From positions 1 to 17,501 of the forward strand of contig JAGHCO010000253.1 of NCBI GenBank assembly GCA_021160405.1: 17,501 nt of DNA, given 5' to 3'. The notes beneath the pieces were generated by a model, which was given only the letters and a program-made list of their open reading frames with translations, made no database searches and was not told where the DNA came from. The DNA comes from Candidatus Aerophobota bacterium (GTDB lineage Bacteria; Aerophobota; Aerophobia; Aerophobales; JAGHCO01). This document shows positions 1-7,720 of the stretch, one piece after another (within the stretch, counting starts at the first letter, position 1; each line of letters opens with the position of its first letter). The position numbers and the translations under genes were made by a program.

Positions 1-611
1 AATCCATAAAACTTGGCGTGGGCAACTCTGGCATATTTAGCTATTTTTTCTAATCCACTATAGCGAATCTCATCAGGAAAGTTCCCAAAATCCGGACAGG
101 TACCTATCCCCTTTCCTACTTCCTGTATTATCCTAATGATGACATCAGGATTGCTACTGATTCCTCCATGATTTTCGATAAGGATAACAATGTCTTCCCT
201 TTTCGCTTCCTGGCACAACTCAGAAAAGCTCTTAATGCAGGCCTTGATAACATCTTCATTGGCACTGTCATATCCACCGGCATTTGCCCTGAAAGATGGA
301 GAGCCTATTTTCTTAGCGATGTATATCCACTTTTTATGGTTTTCCACCGCTTGTCGGCGGGTTCTTTCGTCTAAAGAAGCCAGGTTGCCTTCATTATCCA
401 CAGCGATGTTTATTACCTCCATCTCGTTTTCTCTTACTCGCTCCTTTAATCTTTCAAGATAATCATCTTCTAAGGATTCAAAAAAGGGAGAGTTGAGCTC
501 AATTCCTCTTACCTCAAATTTTTCTCTTATCTTGGGTGGGAAATCTAACAGCTTTAACTTACCCGTTTGAAAGCGCCTATGCAAACTCCATCCCGACACG
601 GCAATCTTCAT
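1..611 (-). CDS. Sugar phosphate isomerase/epimerase (TIM barrel), 3' end cut by window edge
   Basis: The reverse strand is open from an ATG at 609-611 to the left edge, giving about 203 residues without a stop. It begins MKIAVSGWSLHRRF, typical of the AP-endonuclease-2/xylose-isomerase-like superfamily. Visible family features are the ELNSPFFE segment early in the barrel, LIENHGG near residue 147 (a metal-ligand Glu on a strand end), CPDFGNFP near 175 and VAHAKFYG at the cut end (the metal-ligand His). Complete members are about 270-290 residues, so roughly 70 are missing. AAGGAG stands 6-7 bases before the start. The start ATG also forms an ATGA overlap with a short upstream frame. Lying downstream of a LacI-type repressor and a GH2 glycosidase, it probably isomerises or epimerises the released sugar; the substrate cannot be read from sequence. 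Confidence 0.85.
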   Translation of the reverse strand, partial: MKIAVSGWSLHRRFQTGKLKLLDFPPKIREKFEVRGIELNSPFFESLEDDYLERLKERVRENEMEVINIAVDNEGNLASLDERTRRQAVENHKKWIYIAKKIGSPSFRANAGGYDSANEDVIKACIKSFSELCQEAKREDIVILIENHGGISSNPDVIIRIIQEVGKGIGTCPDFGNFPDEIRYSGLEKIAKYARVAHAKFYG

Positions 612-821
612 CTGAATCTCCTTTTTGATAAGTCCATTTTCTCATCAAAGCTCTCATTTACTACAAAAGCAATCATCCAACACTTTTCTTTGGGAACTTC
701 TTTTATCTCAAGCTGGACTTAGCCTTGTTACTTTTTCATCTCCTTCCGACCTTAATTTCCAGCTCTAACCCTCCTCCTTGGGAGCGTAAAATGTTTCTCG
801 CAAATCCAGAGCTAATTCTTT
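608..821 (-). pseudogene. Decayed coding sequence between GH2 gene and isomerase
   Basis: Directly after the GH2 stop codon (TAG, 822-824) the same frame continues with protein-like sequence: KELALDLRETFYAPKEEG, then a TAG, then SWKLRSEGDEKVTRLSPA, then TGA. A different frame, open from 718 to 608, then reads LEIKEVPKEKCWMIAFVV and NESFDEKMDLSK. Its TGA at 608-610 overlaps the isomerase ATG as ATGA. The charge pattern and codon choice look like former protein. Inference: this is either the lost C-terminal end of the GH2 enzyme (two in-frame stops and one frameshift) or a small eroded gene that was translationally coupled to the isomerase. I cannot assign a family. TAG is a normal stop elsewhere in the window (genes ending at 12722 and 16022), so stop-codon recoding is not favoured. 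Confidence 0.45.
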
Positions 822-2876
822 CTAATCTTTAAATTCTGCTGGGACCACTTCTACAAAGTATTGATTTATTCCCAGAATCTTTTCCTGCCTATCTTTTAAA
901 GTTAACTCAATTGTGTACTTTCCGGGAATAAGTGTTTTAGTTGATTTCCACTCAGAATTTAAAGATGAAGAGGTATGGATTAATTGGGAACAGTTGCTTT
1001 GTATATCAATTTCTTTCTCAAATTGAAAATAAACTTTGTCTTCTCTTTGCAGGCTTATCTGAATGGAGGCTCCCTCATATCGATGAGGAGTATCATTAAT
1101 TACGTATAATACTCCTATTAGTTTTTTTCCTTCCAACACTTTTTCTCGCCTTATTTTTAGTACTGGGAGGACAGGTTGATAGGCCTTTTTAAGTGCGTAA
1201 TATCCCTTTTTTGGAATTCTTTTGTAATCTACTACGCTCCAGGTAATACTTGGCCAGCAATCTACAAACATAAATTGAAAGATGCCGCTAATCTCTTTAA
1301 ACTTTGCCATTCGATAATACTCAATAGCATATTTTAGCAACTTAGCTTGGTATTCCTGGCTATTTTTGATAAACTCCTCAATGTTTCTACCCTTATCTAT
1401 TTTAGCTACATTGAAAGTTTGATCATACTGAAAATCATGGTAGGCCCACTTTTCCCATTTAGGTGGCCAAAGCTCCTCGGGTGAAAACATCTCTTTTAGA
1501 CTCTCTAAAGAGGGAAGAGCCTGTGCTCCAAATTCATTAATAAAAGGTTTTCCTGGTAGACCTGAAAATTCTCTGTAATCACCGTAGTACCATCCTGGAT
1601 AATGATGAAAACGAAGATCAGAGGCAATATTTACATACCGAGTGCTATCTAAAGATGAAACTTTCTGGTAAAGAACAAAGTCTAATTTTTCTCTATTGCT
1701 ATTGGTGGGTTCATTATGACAGCACCATACACCTATGCAGGGATGATTAAATAAAAAATTTACCATATCTTCTATCTGAGAGCAGGCTTCGGCTATAAAC
1801 TCATCACTATCCTCATACCCCCACTGCAGAGCAAAATCCTGCCAAACTAAAATTCCTTCCTCATCACATTTGGAATAAAATTCCTCTCTGGTTATATGAC
1901 CATGCACTCTAACTGCATTTATGTTAGCCTCTTTTAATAATTCGATATCCTTTTTTATCTTCTCCTTAGTATATTCAGCTAACCATTGAGTGGGAATGAT
2001 GTTTGTCCCTCGAGGAAATATGCGTTTATTGTTAAGATACCAACTCCAATCTTTGTCTATCTCTATTTTCCTAATCCCAAAAATTTGGATAAGCTTCGTT
2101 TTCTTCTCTTCTGTTTCAACTTCTATTCTTGCCTGATATAAATTTGGTTTGCCCAAATCCCAGGTCCACCAAAGATTAGGTTTTTCAATTAAGACAGCTA
2201 TCTTTACTTTGTTATTCCCTCTTTGGAGAAAGACCTGCTTAGATGAGCAAATACTCTCTGTAGAAAAGTTGTATCCTTCTACTGAATATTTAATTGTAGC
2301 TTTTTGAGGCTCTCGATAATTTTCAATTTGACAGTCAATACTCACTATGGCTTTCCCAGAGGAAAGGAGAAGAGGGTATATCTTGATCAGTTTTACTCTA
2401 ATTCCATCTGTTTCTATTATTTCTACAGAATTCCATATTCCGCCAGTATTGTAGTCTTGTCCATATACAGGACTTCTGGATCCTGGCCTACAGTCATGAT
2501 CATTAAAAATTCCTTTGATCAGCTTTTTCTTTAAAGGCCAGTTATCTTCCTTGGGTGAGTTTACTTTTACTAAAAGAATGTTTTCTTTCTTGAGGTAAGG
2601 TGTGATTAAAAACTCAAAGGGTTGGAAATATCCCTTATGGTATCCTAAATATATATCATTTAGCCATACATCCGAGAAGTAGTCTACACCATAAAATTTG
2701 AGAATGTATTCTTTATTAAGATGGGGATCAGCTTTAAATTTCTTTCTAAAATATACTACCCCACTGTGCTCAATTCCTTCCAAATACCAATTGTTAGGAA
2801 TGTTTATCTTTCCCCATTTATAATCATCTCCGGGTAGCTCATTTAAACTATATTCCCATACTCCATTCAGTAGCAT
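822..2876 (-). CDS. Glycoside hydrolase family 2, beta-mannosidase-like
   Basis: The 684-residue protein has the GH2 layout: an N-terminal jelly-roll sugar-binding domain (about 1-155, with WLNDIYLGYHKGYFQPFEF and NTGGIW), an immunoglobulin-like domain (about 160-270), a TIM barrel (about 275-570, opening PRGTNIIPTQW) and a C-terminal beta region. The acid/base is Glu389 in the motif GVWCCHNEP and the nucleophile is probably Glu448 in FINEFGAQALPS. LVWQDFALQWG and FGAQALPS resemble beta-mannosidase-type members more than LacZ. There is no signal peptide, so it should act in the cytoplasm on imported oligosaccharides or glycosides. It starts 13 bases after the repressor gene and is surely co-transcribed with it. 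Protein-like sequence continues in frame beyond its stop, so the C-terminus may have been shortened. Exact substrate (mannoside, glucosaminide or galactoside) is uncertain. Confidence 0.88.
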   Translation of the reverse strand: MLLNGVWEYSLNELPGDDYKWGKINIPNNWYLEGIEHSGVVYFRKKFKADPHLNKEYILKFYGVDYFSDVWLNDIYLGYHKGYFQPFEFLITPYLKKENILLVKVNSPKEDNWPLKKKLIKGIFNDHDCRPGSRSPVYGQDYNTGGIWNSVEIIETDGIRVKLIKIYPLLLSSGKAIVSIDCQIENYREPQKATIKYSVEGYNFSTESICSSKQVFLQRGNNKVKIAVLIEKPNLWWTWDLGKPNLYQARIEVETEEKKTKLIQIFGIRKIEIDKDWSWYLNNKRIFPRGTNIIPTQWLAEYTKEKIKKDIELLKEANINAVRVHGHITREEFYSKCDEEGILVWQDFALQWGYEDSDEFIAEACSQIEDMVNFLFNHPCIGVWCCHNEPTNSNREKLDFVLYQKVSSLDSTRYVNIASDLRFHHYPGWYYGDYREFSGLPGKPFINEFGAQALPSLESLKEMFSPEELWPPKWEKWAYHDFQYDQTFNVAKIDKGRNIEEFIKNSQEYQAKLLKYAIEYYRMAKFKEISGIFQFMFVDCWPSITWSVVDYKRIPKKGYYALKKAYQPVLPVLKIRREKVLEGKKLIGVLYVINDTPHRYEGASIQISLQREDKVYFQFEKEIDIQSNCSQLIHTSSSLNSEWKSTKTLIPGKYTIELTLKDRQEKILGINQYFVEVVPAEFKD

Positions 2877-2889
2877 AATTTTTCTCCTT

Positions 2890-3915
2890 TTATAATGCTC
2901 TACACGATTCTCTAATTACTAACCGGGTATCTAAGAGAATCTTTCGAGGTTTATCTTCCTTGTTATTTAACAGATTAAAAAGTAGTTTTGTTGATTCTTC
3001 TCCCATTTTGTAAAGGGGTTGTCTTACGGTGGTTAGAGGTGGATCAATTTGGGAAGCTGCCTCAATATCATCAAAACCTACTATAGATATATCCTCAGGT
3101 ATCTTAAGGCCTTTCTCCTTTATAACTTTTATTGCTGCTAAAGCCATATTATCGTTGGCCACAAATACAGCCGAAGGAGGAGAGGGCAAGCTCAATAGAT
3201 ACTTCATACCTTCCCTGCCACTTTTTTTGTGGAAATCTCCAGGGAAAATAAGACTTTTATCATAATCTATTCTGTTTTTTCTTAAAGCCTCTTGAAATCC
3301 CTTTATCCTCTCTATAGAACTTTGCTGATTAGGCGGTCCGGTTATAAATCCTATCCTTCTATGGCCTAAACCAATTAGGTATTCTACTGATTTGAGAGAA
3401 CCACCAAAATTATCCATCTCTACACAATTTACATCTATTCCAGGAATATGACCATCTACCACTACGTAGGGAAAGCTCATTTGCTCTAAATCCAGTATCT
3501 CTTTAACCTGGAGGGGCCAGTGAGAAAGGATTATAAGTCCATCTGCTAGTCTATATTTGGCAAGTCTTGTAAGTATTTCTCTCTTTGTCGAACTGTTTTT
3601 ATGCTCTCCTTTAATGTCTAACTGGAAGCTATAATTATTAGCATTTACTACATTTATTATTCCTTGAATGACTGGCATATAGAAACCACCTAAGGGATGC
3701 TCTCCACTTATGAAAGCACAAAGAGCTATGGTATGGGTCTTATTTAAGGCAAATCTTTTAGCAATACTACTTGGATAGTAATTTAATTTTCGAGCTGCTT
3801 CGATAACTTTTTTTCTGGTAGCCTCGCTCACTCTTTCCTTATTGTTTAAAGCGAGAGAGGCTGTAGATACAGCAACTCCAGCAAGCTTCGCAACATCTCT
3901 TATAGTAATTCCCAT
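2890..3915 (-). CDS. LacI-family transcriptional regulator
   Basis: The 341-residue protein has the LacI/GalR structure: a helix-turn-helix headpiece (TIRDVAKLAGVAVSTASLAL, residues 4-23), a hinge helix (YPSSIAKRFAL, 47-57), and a periplasmic-binding-protein-like sensor domain from about 60 onward (GYLIGLGHRRIGFITGP-type core, PSAVFVANDNMALAAI, DISIVGFDDIE, PPLTTVRQP). The recognition helix reads V16-S17-T18-A19-S20-L21, with Leu where LacI itself has Arg22. It is first in the cassette and 13 bases before the GH2 gene, so it likely represses this cassette and is relieved by a sugar or sugar phosphate. A short palindrome sits at the predicted transcription start, which would allow autoregulation. 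The ribosome-binding site is weak (GAGAG). Confidence 0.93.
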   Translation of the reverse strand: MGITIRDVAKLAGVAVSTASLALNNKERVSEATRKKVIEAARKLNYYPSSIAKRFALNKTHTIALCAFISGEHPLGGFYMPVIQGIINVVNANNYSFQLDIKGEHKNSSTKREILTRLAKYRLADGLIILSHWPLQVKEILDLEQMSFPYVVVDGHIPGIDVNCVEMDNFGGSLKSVEYLIGLGHRRIGFITGPPNQQSSIERIKGFQEALRKNRIDYDKSLIFPGDFHKKSGREGMKYLLSLPSPPSAVFVANDNMALAAIKVIKEKGLKIPEDISIVGFDDIEAASQIDPPLTTVRQPLYKMGEESTKLLFNLLNNKEDKPRKILLDTRLVIRESCRAL

Positions 3916-3936
3916 TCTGGTTTACTCTCTTTATCG

Positions 3937-3944
3937 AACTAGTT
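3937..3944. promoter_or_regulatory. Candidate LacI-family operator (AACTAGTT)
   Basis: A perfect 8-base palindrome, AACTAGTT, lies 9 bases downstream of the -10 box of the repressor promoter, at about +1, where a bound repressor would block initiation. LacI-family operators are palindromes, usually 14-20 bases, so this would be only the core; the symmetry does not extend further. It could be chance in AT-rich DNA. Confidence 0.3.
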
Positions 3945-3952
3945 TTATTCAT

Positions 3953-3980
3953 ATTATAACTAATATTTATATTTTGTCAA
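3953..3980 (-). promoter_or_regulatory. Sigma-70-type promoter of the lacI-GH2-isomerase cassette
   Basis: On the reverse strand, a perfect -35 TTGACA (3975-3980) and a perfect -10 TATAAT (3953-3958) are separated by 16 bases. The repressor ATG follows 37 bases after the -10. The -35 lies just beyond the polX stop codon (3992-3994), with no terminator hairpin between, so some read-through from polX is possible. Confidence 0.8.
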
Positions 3981-3991
3981 GGGGATATTTT

Positions 3992-5713
3992 TTATTTAAG
4001 GAGGGTTAAAAGCTTATCTAAGGGGAGAGTATTTATCACATCTTCTTTTTCCAGCCAGCCTCTTCGAGCAGTGACTACTCCCAATTTAATTAAATCTAAA
4101 CTTTGCTTGTTATGAGCATCAGTATTAATAACTATTGGTATCTTTCTCCTTTTAGCTTCCCTTGCCCATACATCATTTAAATCCAATCTTTGTGGCTGAG
4201 AGTTTACTTCCAACCATACACCTCTATCTTTAGCTACTTGCATTACTTTATTTAAATCAATAGCGCAGGCCTCTCTTTCCCCTAACAATCTACCTGTGGG
4301 ATGAGCAAGAATCTTAACATAGGGATTCTGCAGAGCTTTAATTACTCGGGAAGTCATCTTACGCTCATCCTGTTTAAATCCTGTGTGGACAGCAGCAATT
4401 ACTATATCAAGCTTTTTCAACACCTCATCAGAAAAATCAAGAGTTCCATCTGCTCTAATATCTACCTCCGTTCCCGAGAAAACCCTGAAGTTATTGAGAG
4501 AGGAATTTATCTTTTTAATTCTTTCAGCTTGAGATAAGACATCCTGCTCACTTAAACCCCTTGCTACCTTAAGAGAAGAAGAATGGTCAGTTATAGCTAT
4601 ATACTGGTATCCTTTCTCTCTCGCTCTTTGAATCATATCTTCAATACTATCCCTTCCGTCACTTCCTGTGGTATGTATATGAAAGTCTCCCTTGATATCC
4701 TCCTCTGTTAGTAAATGAGGAAGTTTATCCTCCTCTGCTGCCTCTATCTCTCCTCTGTCTTCTCTTAACTCTGGAGGAATAAAGGAAAGATCAAGACAGT
4801 GATAAACCTCTTCTTCCCTTTCTCCAGCAATCTTTTTCCCTTCTTGAGTAAACACTCCATACTCATTTATCTTCAATCCTCTTTTTATAGCTCTTTCCCT
4901 TAAATTTATGTTGTGAGATTTGGAACCTGTAAAGTACTGGATAGCAGCTCCAAAAGATTCAGGCGCTACAACTCTTAAATCTATTTGAAGCCCTTGAGGA
5001 GTTAAGATGCTGGATTTTGTCTCTCCCTTAGCTAAAATATCATTCACAAAGGAAAGGCTGGTAAAAGCATCCATAAGGGAAGAAGGATTGGATGAGGTAA
5101 CAAGAATATCAATATCTCCTATAGTTTCTTTTCCTCTTCTTAAACTTCCAGCAGGAGATATTTTCTCTATCCAGGAAGATGCCCTCTCTCTTAATTCTAA
5201 AATTACCTCACCCACAAGAGGAAGAGCTGTTCCCAAAAGAATACGAGACCTTCTCATCCTGTAAAGTTTTAGACCTTTAACAATATTTTCCTCTGTTTTA
5301 GCTCCCATTCCAGGAAGGTTTCTTAATTTGTGAGATTGGACAGCCATCTCAAGATCATCTACACTCTTCACCCCAACTTTTTCATAGAGAAGTTTGACTG
5401 TCTTTGGTCCCACCTCTGGAATAGAAAGGATTTCAACTAAACCAGGGGGGAATTCGGCTCTCAACTGTTCATAAGCTGGGAGAGTTCCCGTAGATAGCAA
5501 AACTTCAATTTTTTCCAGCATTCCCTTGCCTATGCCAGGGACACCTTTTAATTTTCCTCTTCGGTAGAGCTCTTCCAAATCACCTGAGAGATGCTCTAAG
5601 GCATCGGCAGCTTTTTCATAAGCTCTTATCCGAAAGGGATTTTCTCCCTTTATGGAGAGAAAATCAGCTATTTCCCTGAAAATTTGAGCTACTTTATTTT
5701 TGCTAATCTTCAT
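3992..5713 (-). CDS. polX: DNA polymerase/3'-5' exonuclease PolX (family X, with PHP domain)
   Basis: The 573-residue protein has the full bacterial PolX layout. The 8-kDa-like and helix-hairpin-helix region covers about 1-150 (GVPGIGKG at 57-64, IPEVGPKT at 98-105, LPGMGAKT at 133-140). The pol-beta-type palm carries GS189-190, the metal aspartates D200 and D202 in GDIDILV, and D245 in QIDLRVV. The C-terminal PHP phosphoesterase domain (about 340-573) keeps H345/H347, D376-H377, E416, H443, H471 and D532/H534, so both activities look intact. Family role: gap filling and end trimming in base-excision repair. The start fits the family, but no Shine-Dalgarno is visible. A palindromic element begins 15 bases upstream and separates it from coaE. 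Confidence 0.95.
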   Translation of the reverse strand: MKISKNKVAQIFREIADFLSIKGENPFRIRAYEKAADALEHLSGDLEELYRRGKLKGVPGIGKGMLEKIEVLLSTGTLPAYEQLRAEFPPGLVEILSIPEVGPKTVKLLYEKVGVKSVDDLEMAVQSHKLRNLPGMGAKTEENIVKGLKLYRMRRSRILLGTALPLVGEVILELRERASSWIEKISPAGSLRRGKETIGDIDILVTSSNPSSLMDAFTSLSFVNDILAKGETKSSILTPQGLQIDLRVVAPESFGAAIQYFTGSKSHNINLRERAIKRGLKINEYGVFTQEGKKIAGEREEEVYHCLDLSFIPPELREDRGEIEAAEEDKLPHLLTEEDIKGDFHIHTTGSDGRDSIEDMIQRAREKGYQYIAITDHSSSLKVARGLSEQDVLSQAERIKKINSSLNNFRVFSGTEVDIRADGTLDFSDEVLKKLDIVIAAVHTGFKQDERKMTSRVIKALQNPYVKILAHPTGRLLGEREACAIDLNKVMQVAKDRGVWLEVNSQPQRLDLNDVWAREAKRRKIPIVINTDAHNKQSLDLIKLGVVTARRGWLEKEDVINTLPLDKLLTLLK

Positions 5714-5727
5714 TGTGATTCACTGTA

Positions 5728-5822
5728 GGGGTCGGGTCTTAACATTTGACATTTTGTAAGGTTGAATCAATTGTGTTATGATATGATGGAAAGGGAAATG
5801 TCAAATGTTAAGACACGACCCC
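5728..5822. repeat. REP/MITE-like element with 27-base inverted repeats
   Basis: The left arm (5728-5754, starting GGGGTCGGGTCTTAACATTT) and the right arm (5796-5822) are reverse complements with one mismatch (5735 against 5815), enclosing a 41-base AT-rich centre. The total length is 95 bases. The right arm encodes the last residues of CoaE (MGSCLNI) and its stop codon (5801-5803). The left arm ends 15 bases before the polX ATG. GGGG-headed palindromes of this kind are often associated with REP-associated tyrosine transposases; no transposase lies in the window. On the reverse strand the right arm contains TTGACA, followed after 15 bases by TATCAT, so it might provide a weak promoter for polX. 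No clear target duplication is visible. Confidence 0.7.
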
Positions 5823-6426
5823 ATTTTCACCCATAATTTTTTTACATTCTCCCTTAGATGATTTAAATCACCATCATTTTCCAGAACAAAATCAGCTCTG
5901 GAGATTTTCTCTTGAGAGGGAAGCTGAGCCCTCATTATAGCTTCAATTTCATCCATAGTCAAAGAGGTGCTCTTTCTTATCCTCTCTATTTGTTTATCTT
6001 TAGAACAGTTAACAACTACAATTTTGTCCATAATTGATTCCCACCCCGCCTCAAAAATTAAAGCTGCCTCTACCACTACCACTTCTTTATTGCTGGATTT
6101 AACTTTTTCACTCACTACTTGTCCTATTAAAGGATGAAGAATGGAATTTAGCTTCTTTAGTTTTTCCTTATCTTTAAAAACAATCCCTCTTAATTTTTTC
6201 GAGAGACCTTTTTATCTTTATCCAGAATAGATTCGCCAAATAAGTTAACCAGTTTTTCTTTAACTTCCTCTCTTTTTAAGATTAAATGCCCTATCCTATC
6301 AGCTTCAATTACATAGGCACCCATTTCCTTAAACATATCCGCTACAGTGCTTTTTCCACAACCAATATTGCCTGTAAGTCCTACTACTAAAGTAGAATTG
6401 GAAGATGCCCACTCCTCAAGTATCAT
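5801..6426 (-). CDS. coaE: Dephospho-CoA kinase (coaE), fused to rdgB and interrupted by a -1 frameshift
   Basis: The enzyme phosphorylates dephospho-CoA, the last step of coenzyme A synthesis. The first part is in frame with rdgB: P-loop GLTGNIGCGKST (fusion residues 205-216), VIEADRIGH, LFGESILDKDKKVSRKN, then TAA at 6190-6192. One extra base in the A6 run (complement of 6194-6199) restores the frame, giving RKKLRGIVF, then KLNSILHPLIGQVVSEKV, VVVVEAALIFEAGWE, AQLPSQEKISRADFVLEN and LRENVKKLWVKM. The combined length of about 200 residues fits complete CoaE. No separate start exists next to the P-loop; the nearest in-frame ATG is 6424-6426. The final MGSCLNI is encoded by a palindromic element. 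It may be translated through -1 slippage at A_AAA_AAT, be a true mutation, or reflect a homopolymer sequencing error. Confidence 0.82.
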
Positions 6427-6993
6427 CTTAGCTTTAAGTAAGGCTTTAGCCCGATGGCTAATTTGATTTTTCTCTTTTGGTGAAATCTCTGCAAAAGTTT
6501 TATCAGATCCTTCAGGTTGAAACAGAGGGTCATACCCAAAACCATTTTTGCCCCTTGCTTCTGAGATAATTTTCCCCTTACACACCCCTTCTACTATTCT
6601 CTCTTTTCCTCGAGGATCAACCAGAGCTACTACACATCTGAACAATGCCTTCCTTTTTTCATCAGGGATATCTCTTAAAGAAGATAGAAGTTTTCGATTG
6701 TTATCCTCATAAGTTGCTCCAGGACCAGCAAAGCGAGAAGAGAACACTCCTGGGGCTCCCTTCAAAGCTTCCACTTCTAATCCAGAATCATCGGCTAAAG
6801 CTACCTTATCAGTAAAATGAGATACGCATCTTGCCTTAAGCAAAGCATTTTCCTCAAGAGTATTCCCTTCTTCCTTCACATAAGGTAAGTTAGGGAAATC
6901 CTTGAAAGTTAATATTTTTAACCTCAAGTTTTTAAGTATATCTTTTATCTCATTTATTTTATCCACATTTCTGGTAGCTAAAACTACCTCCAT
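6190..6993 (-). CDS. rdgB: RdgB/HAM1 XTP/dITP diphosphatase, fused to the N-terminal third of CoaE
   Basis: Residues 1-195 are a complete Ham1-family enzyme, which hydrolyses dITP, XTP and ITP to monophosphates and keeps deaminated purines out of DNA and RNA. Visible motifs are ATRNVDKINEI (6-16), EEGNTLEENALLKA (41-54), ADDSGLEVEALKGAPGVFSSR (about 67-87), FGYDPLFQP (152-160), FAEISPKEKNQISHR (167-181). The frame continues without a stop through EEWASSNSTLVV into a CoaE P-loop and ends at TAA after 267 residues. The start overlaps the end of rph by 10 bases; rph-rdgB is a common bacterial pairing. The RdgB part looks functional whatever happens downstream. The gene runs in the minus-strand housekeeping series and probably has no promoter of its own. 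Confidence 0.93.
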   Translation of the reverse strand: MEVVLATRNVDKINEIKDILKNLRLKILTFKDFPNLPYVKEEGNTLEENALLKARCVSHFTDKVALADDSGLEVEALKGAPGVFSSRFAGPGATYEDNNRKLLSSLRDIPDEKRKALFRCVVALVDPRGKERIVEGVCKGKIISEARGKNGFGYDPLFQPEGSDKTFAEISPKEKNQISHRAKALLKAKMILEEWASSNSTLVVGLTGNIGCGKSTVADMFKEMGAYVIEADRIGHLILKREEVKEKLVNLFGESILDKDKKVSRKN

Positions 6994-7709
6994 CTACTCT
7001 CTCCAAAAGCTTCTTTTTCAAGTTTAATTAAATCTTTTATTCCTTTTTCACCCAGGTTAAGAAGATCATTAAGTGTTTCTCGAGAAAAGGAAAATCCTTC
7101 TCCGCTTACCTGAGCTTCCACTACCCTGCCCCCATCAGTCATTACTAAATTCATATCTACCATAGCTTTTGAGTCCTCATAAAAGGAAAGATCTAAGAGC
7201 ATCTCATCCTTAACAATTCCCACACTTACAGCAGCTAACCACTCTTTAATAATTGAGGATTCAATTATTCCCTTTTCTCTAAGCCACTGATCCACTTCCA
7301 AAAGAGCAAGGAAAGAACCAGTTATAGCCGCACAGCGGGTACCTCCATCAGCCTGTAAAACATCACAATCCATCCAGATAGTTTTATCTCTTAGCATATC
7401 AAGGTTAACTACTGCTCTTAAAGATCTACCTATTAATCTTTGAATTTCGTAAGACCTTCCCCTTTTTTGCTCTATCTCACGGGGAGATCGATTAGGTGTA
7501 GCATAAGGCATCATAGAATATTCAGCAGTAAGCCATCCTTTCCCGCTCTCTCTTAAAAAATGAGGAACTCCTTCCTCAACCATAGCTACACAGAGCACTT
7601 TAGTATTACCAAAACTTATCAGGGTAGACCCTTGAGCATATTTAATAAAGCCTCTTTCTATAACAATTTTTCGAAGCTCATCTGCTTCCCTTCCATTTCT
7701 TCTTCTCAT
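6984..7709 (-). CDS. rph: Ribonuclease PH
   Basis: RNase PH is a phosphorolytic 3'-5' exoribonuclease that trims tRNA 3' ends and helps degrade structured RNA, acting as a hexameric ring. The 241-residue protein has the family length and motifs: RRNGREADELR at the start, AQGSTLISFGNTKVLC (24-40), GWLTAEYSMMPYAT, EIQRLIGRSLRAVV (the phosphate-binding Arg region), DCDVLQADGGTRCAAITGS, and DLSFYEDSKAMVDMNLVMT near the end of the core. The late motif reads SGEGFSFSRE, close to the usual EGxPFSRE. A good Shine-Dalgarno, AGAGGAG, lies 5 bases before the ATG. It follows the fumarase beta gene by 11 bases and overlaps rdgB by 10, so it is co-transcribed with both. Confidence 0.95.
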   Translation of the reverse strand: MRRRNGREADELRKIVIERGFIKYAQGSTLISFGNTKVLCVAMVEEGVPHFLRESGKGWLTAEYSMMPYATPNRSPREIEQKRGRSYEIQRLIGRSLRAVVNLDMLRDKTIWMDCDVLQADGGTRCAAITGSFLALLEVDQWLREKGIIESSIIKEWLAAVSVGIVKDEMLLDLSFYEDSKAMVDMNLVMTDGGRVVEAQVSGEGFSFSRETLNDLLNLGEKGIKDLIKLEKEAFGESRWR

Positions 7710-7720
7710 TTCTTCTCCTC

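Noticed and set aside
168..462. Two open frames on the plus strand
   Set aside because: They lie opposite the isomerase frame, whose reverse-strand translation is a clear family match; no ribosome-binding site or homology-like content.
608..824. TAG recoded as an amino acid (GH2 frame continues past TAG twice)
   Set aside because: TAG is the natural stop of the genes ending at 12722 and 16022, and the frame also breaks by TGA and a shift, so decay explains it better.
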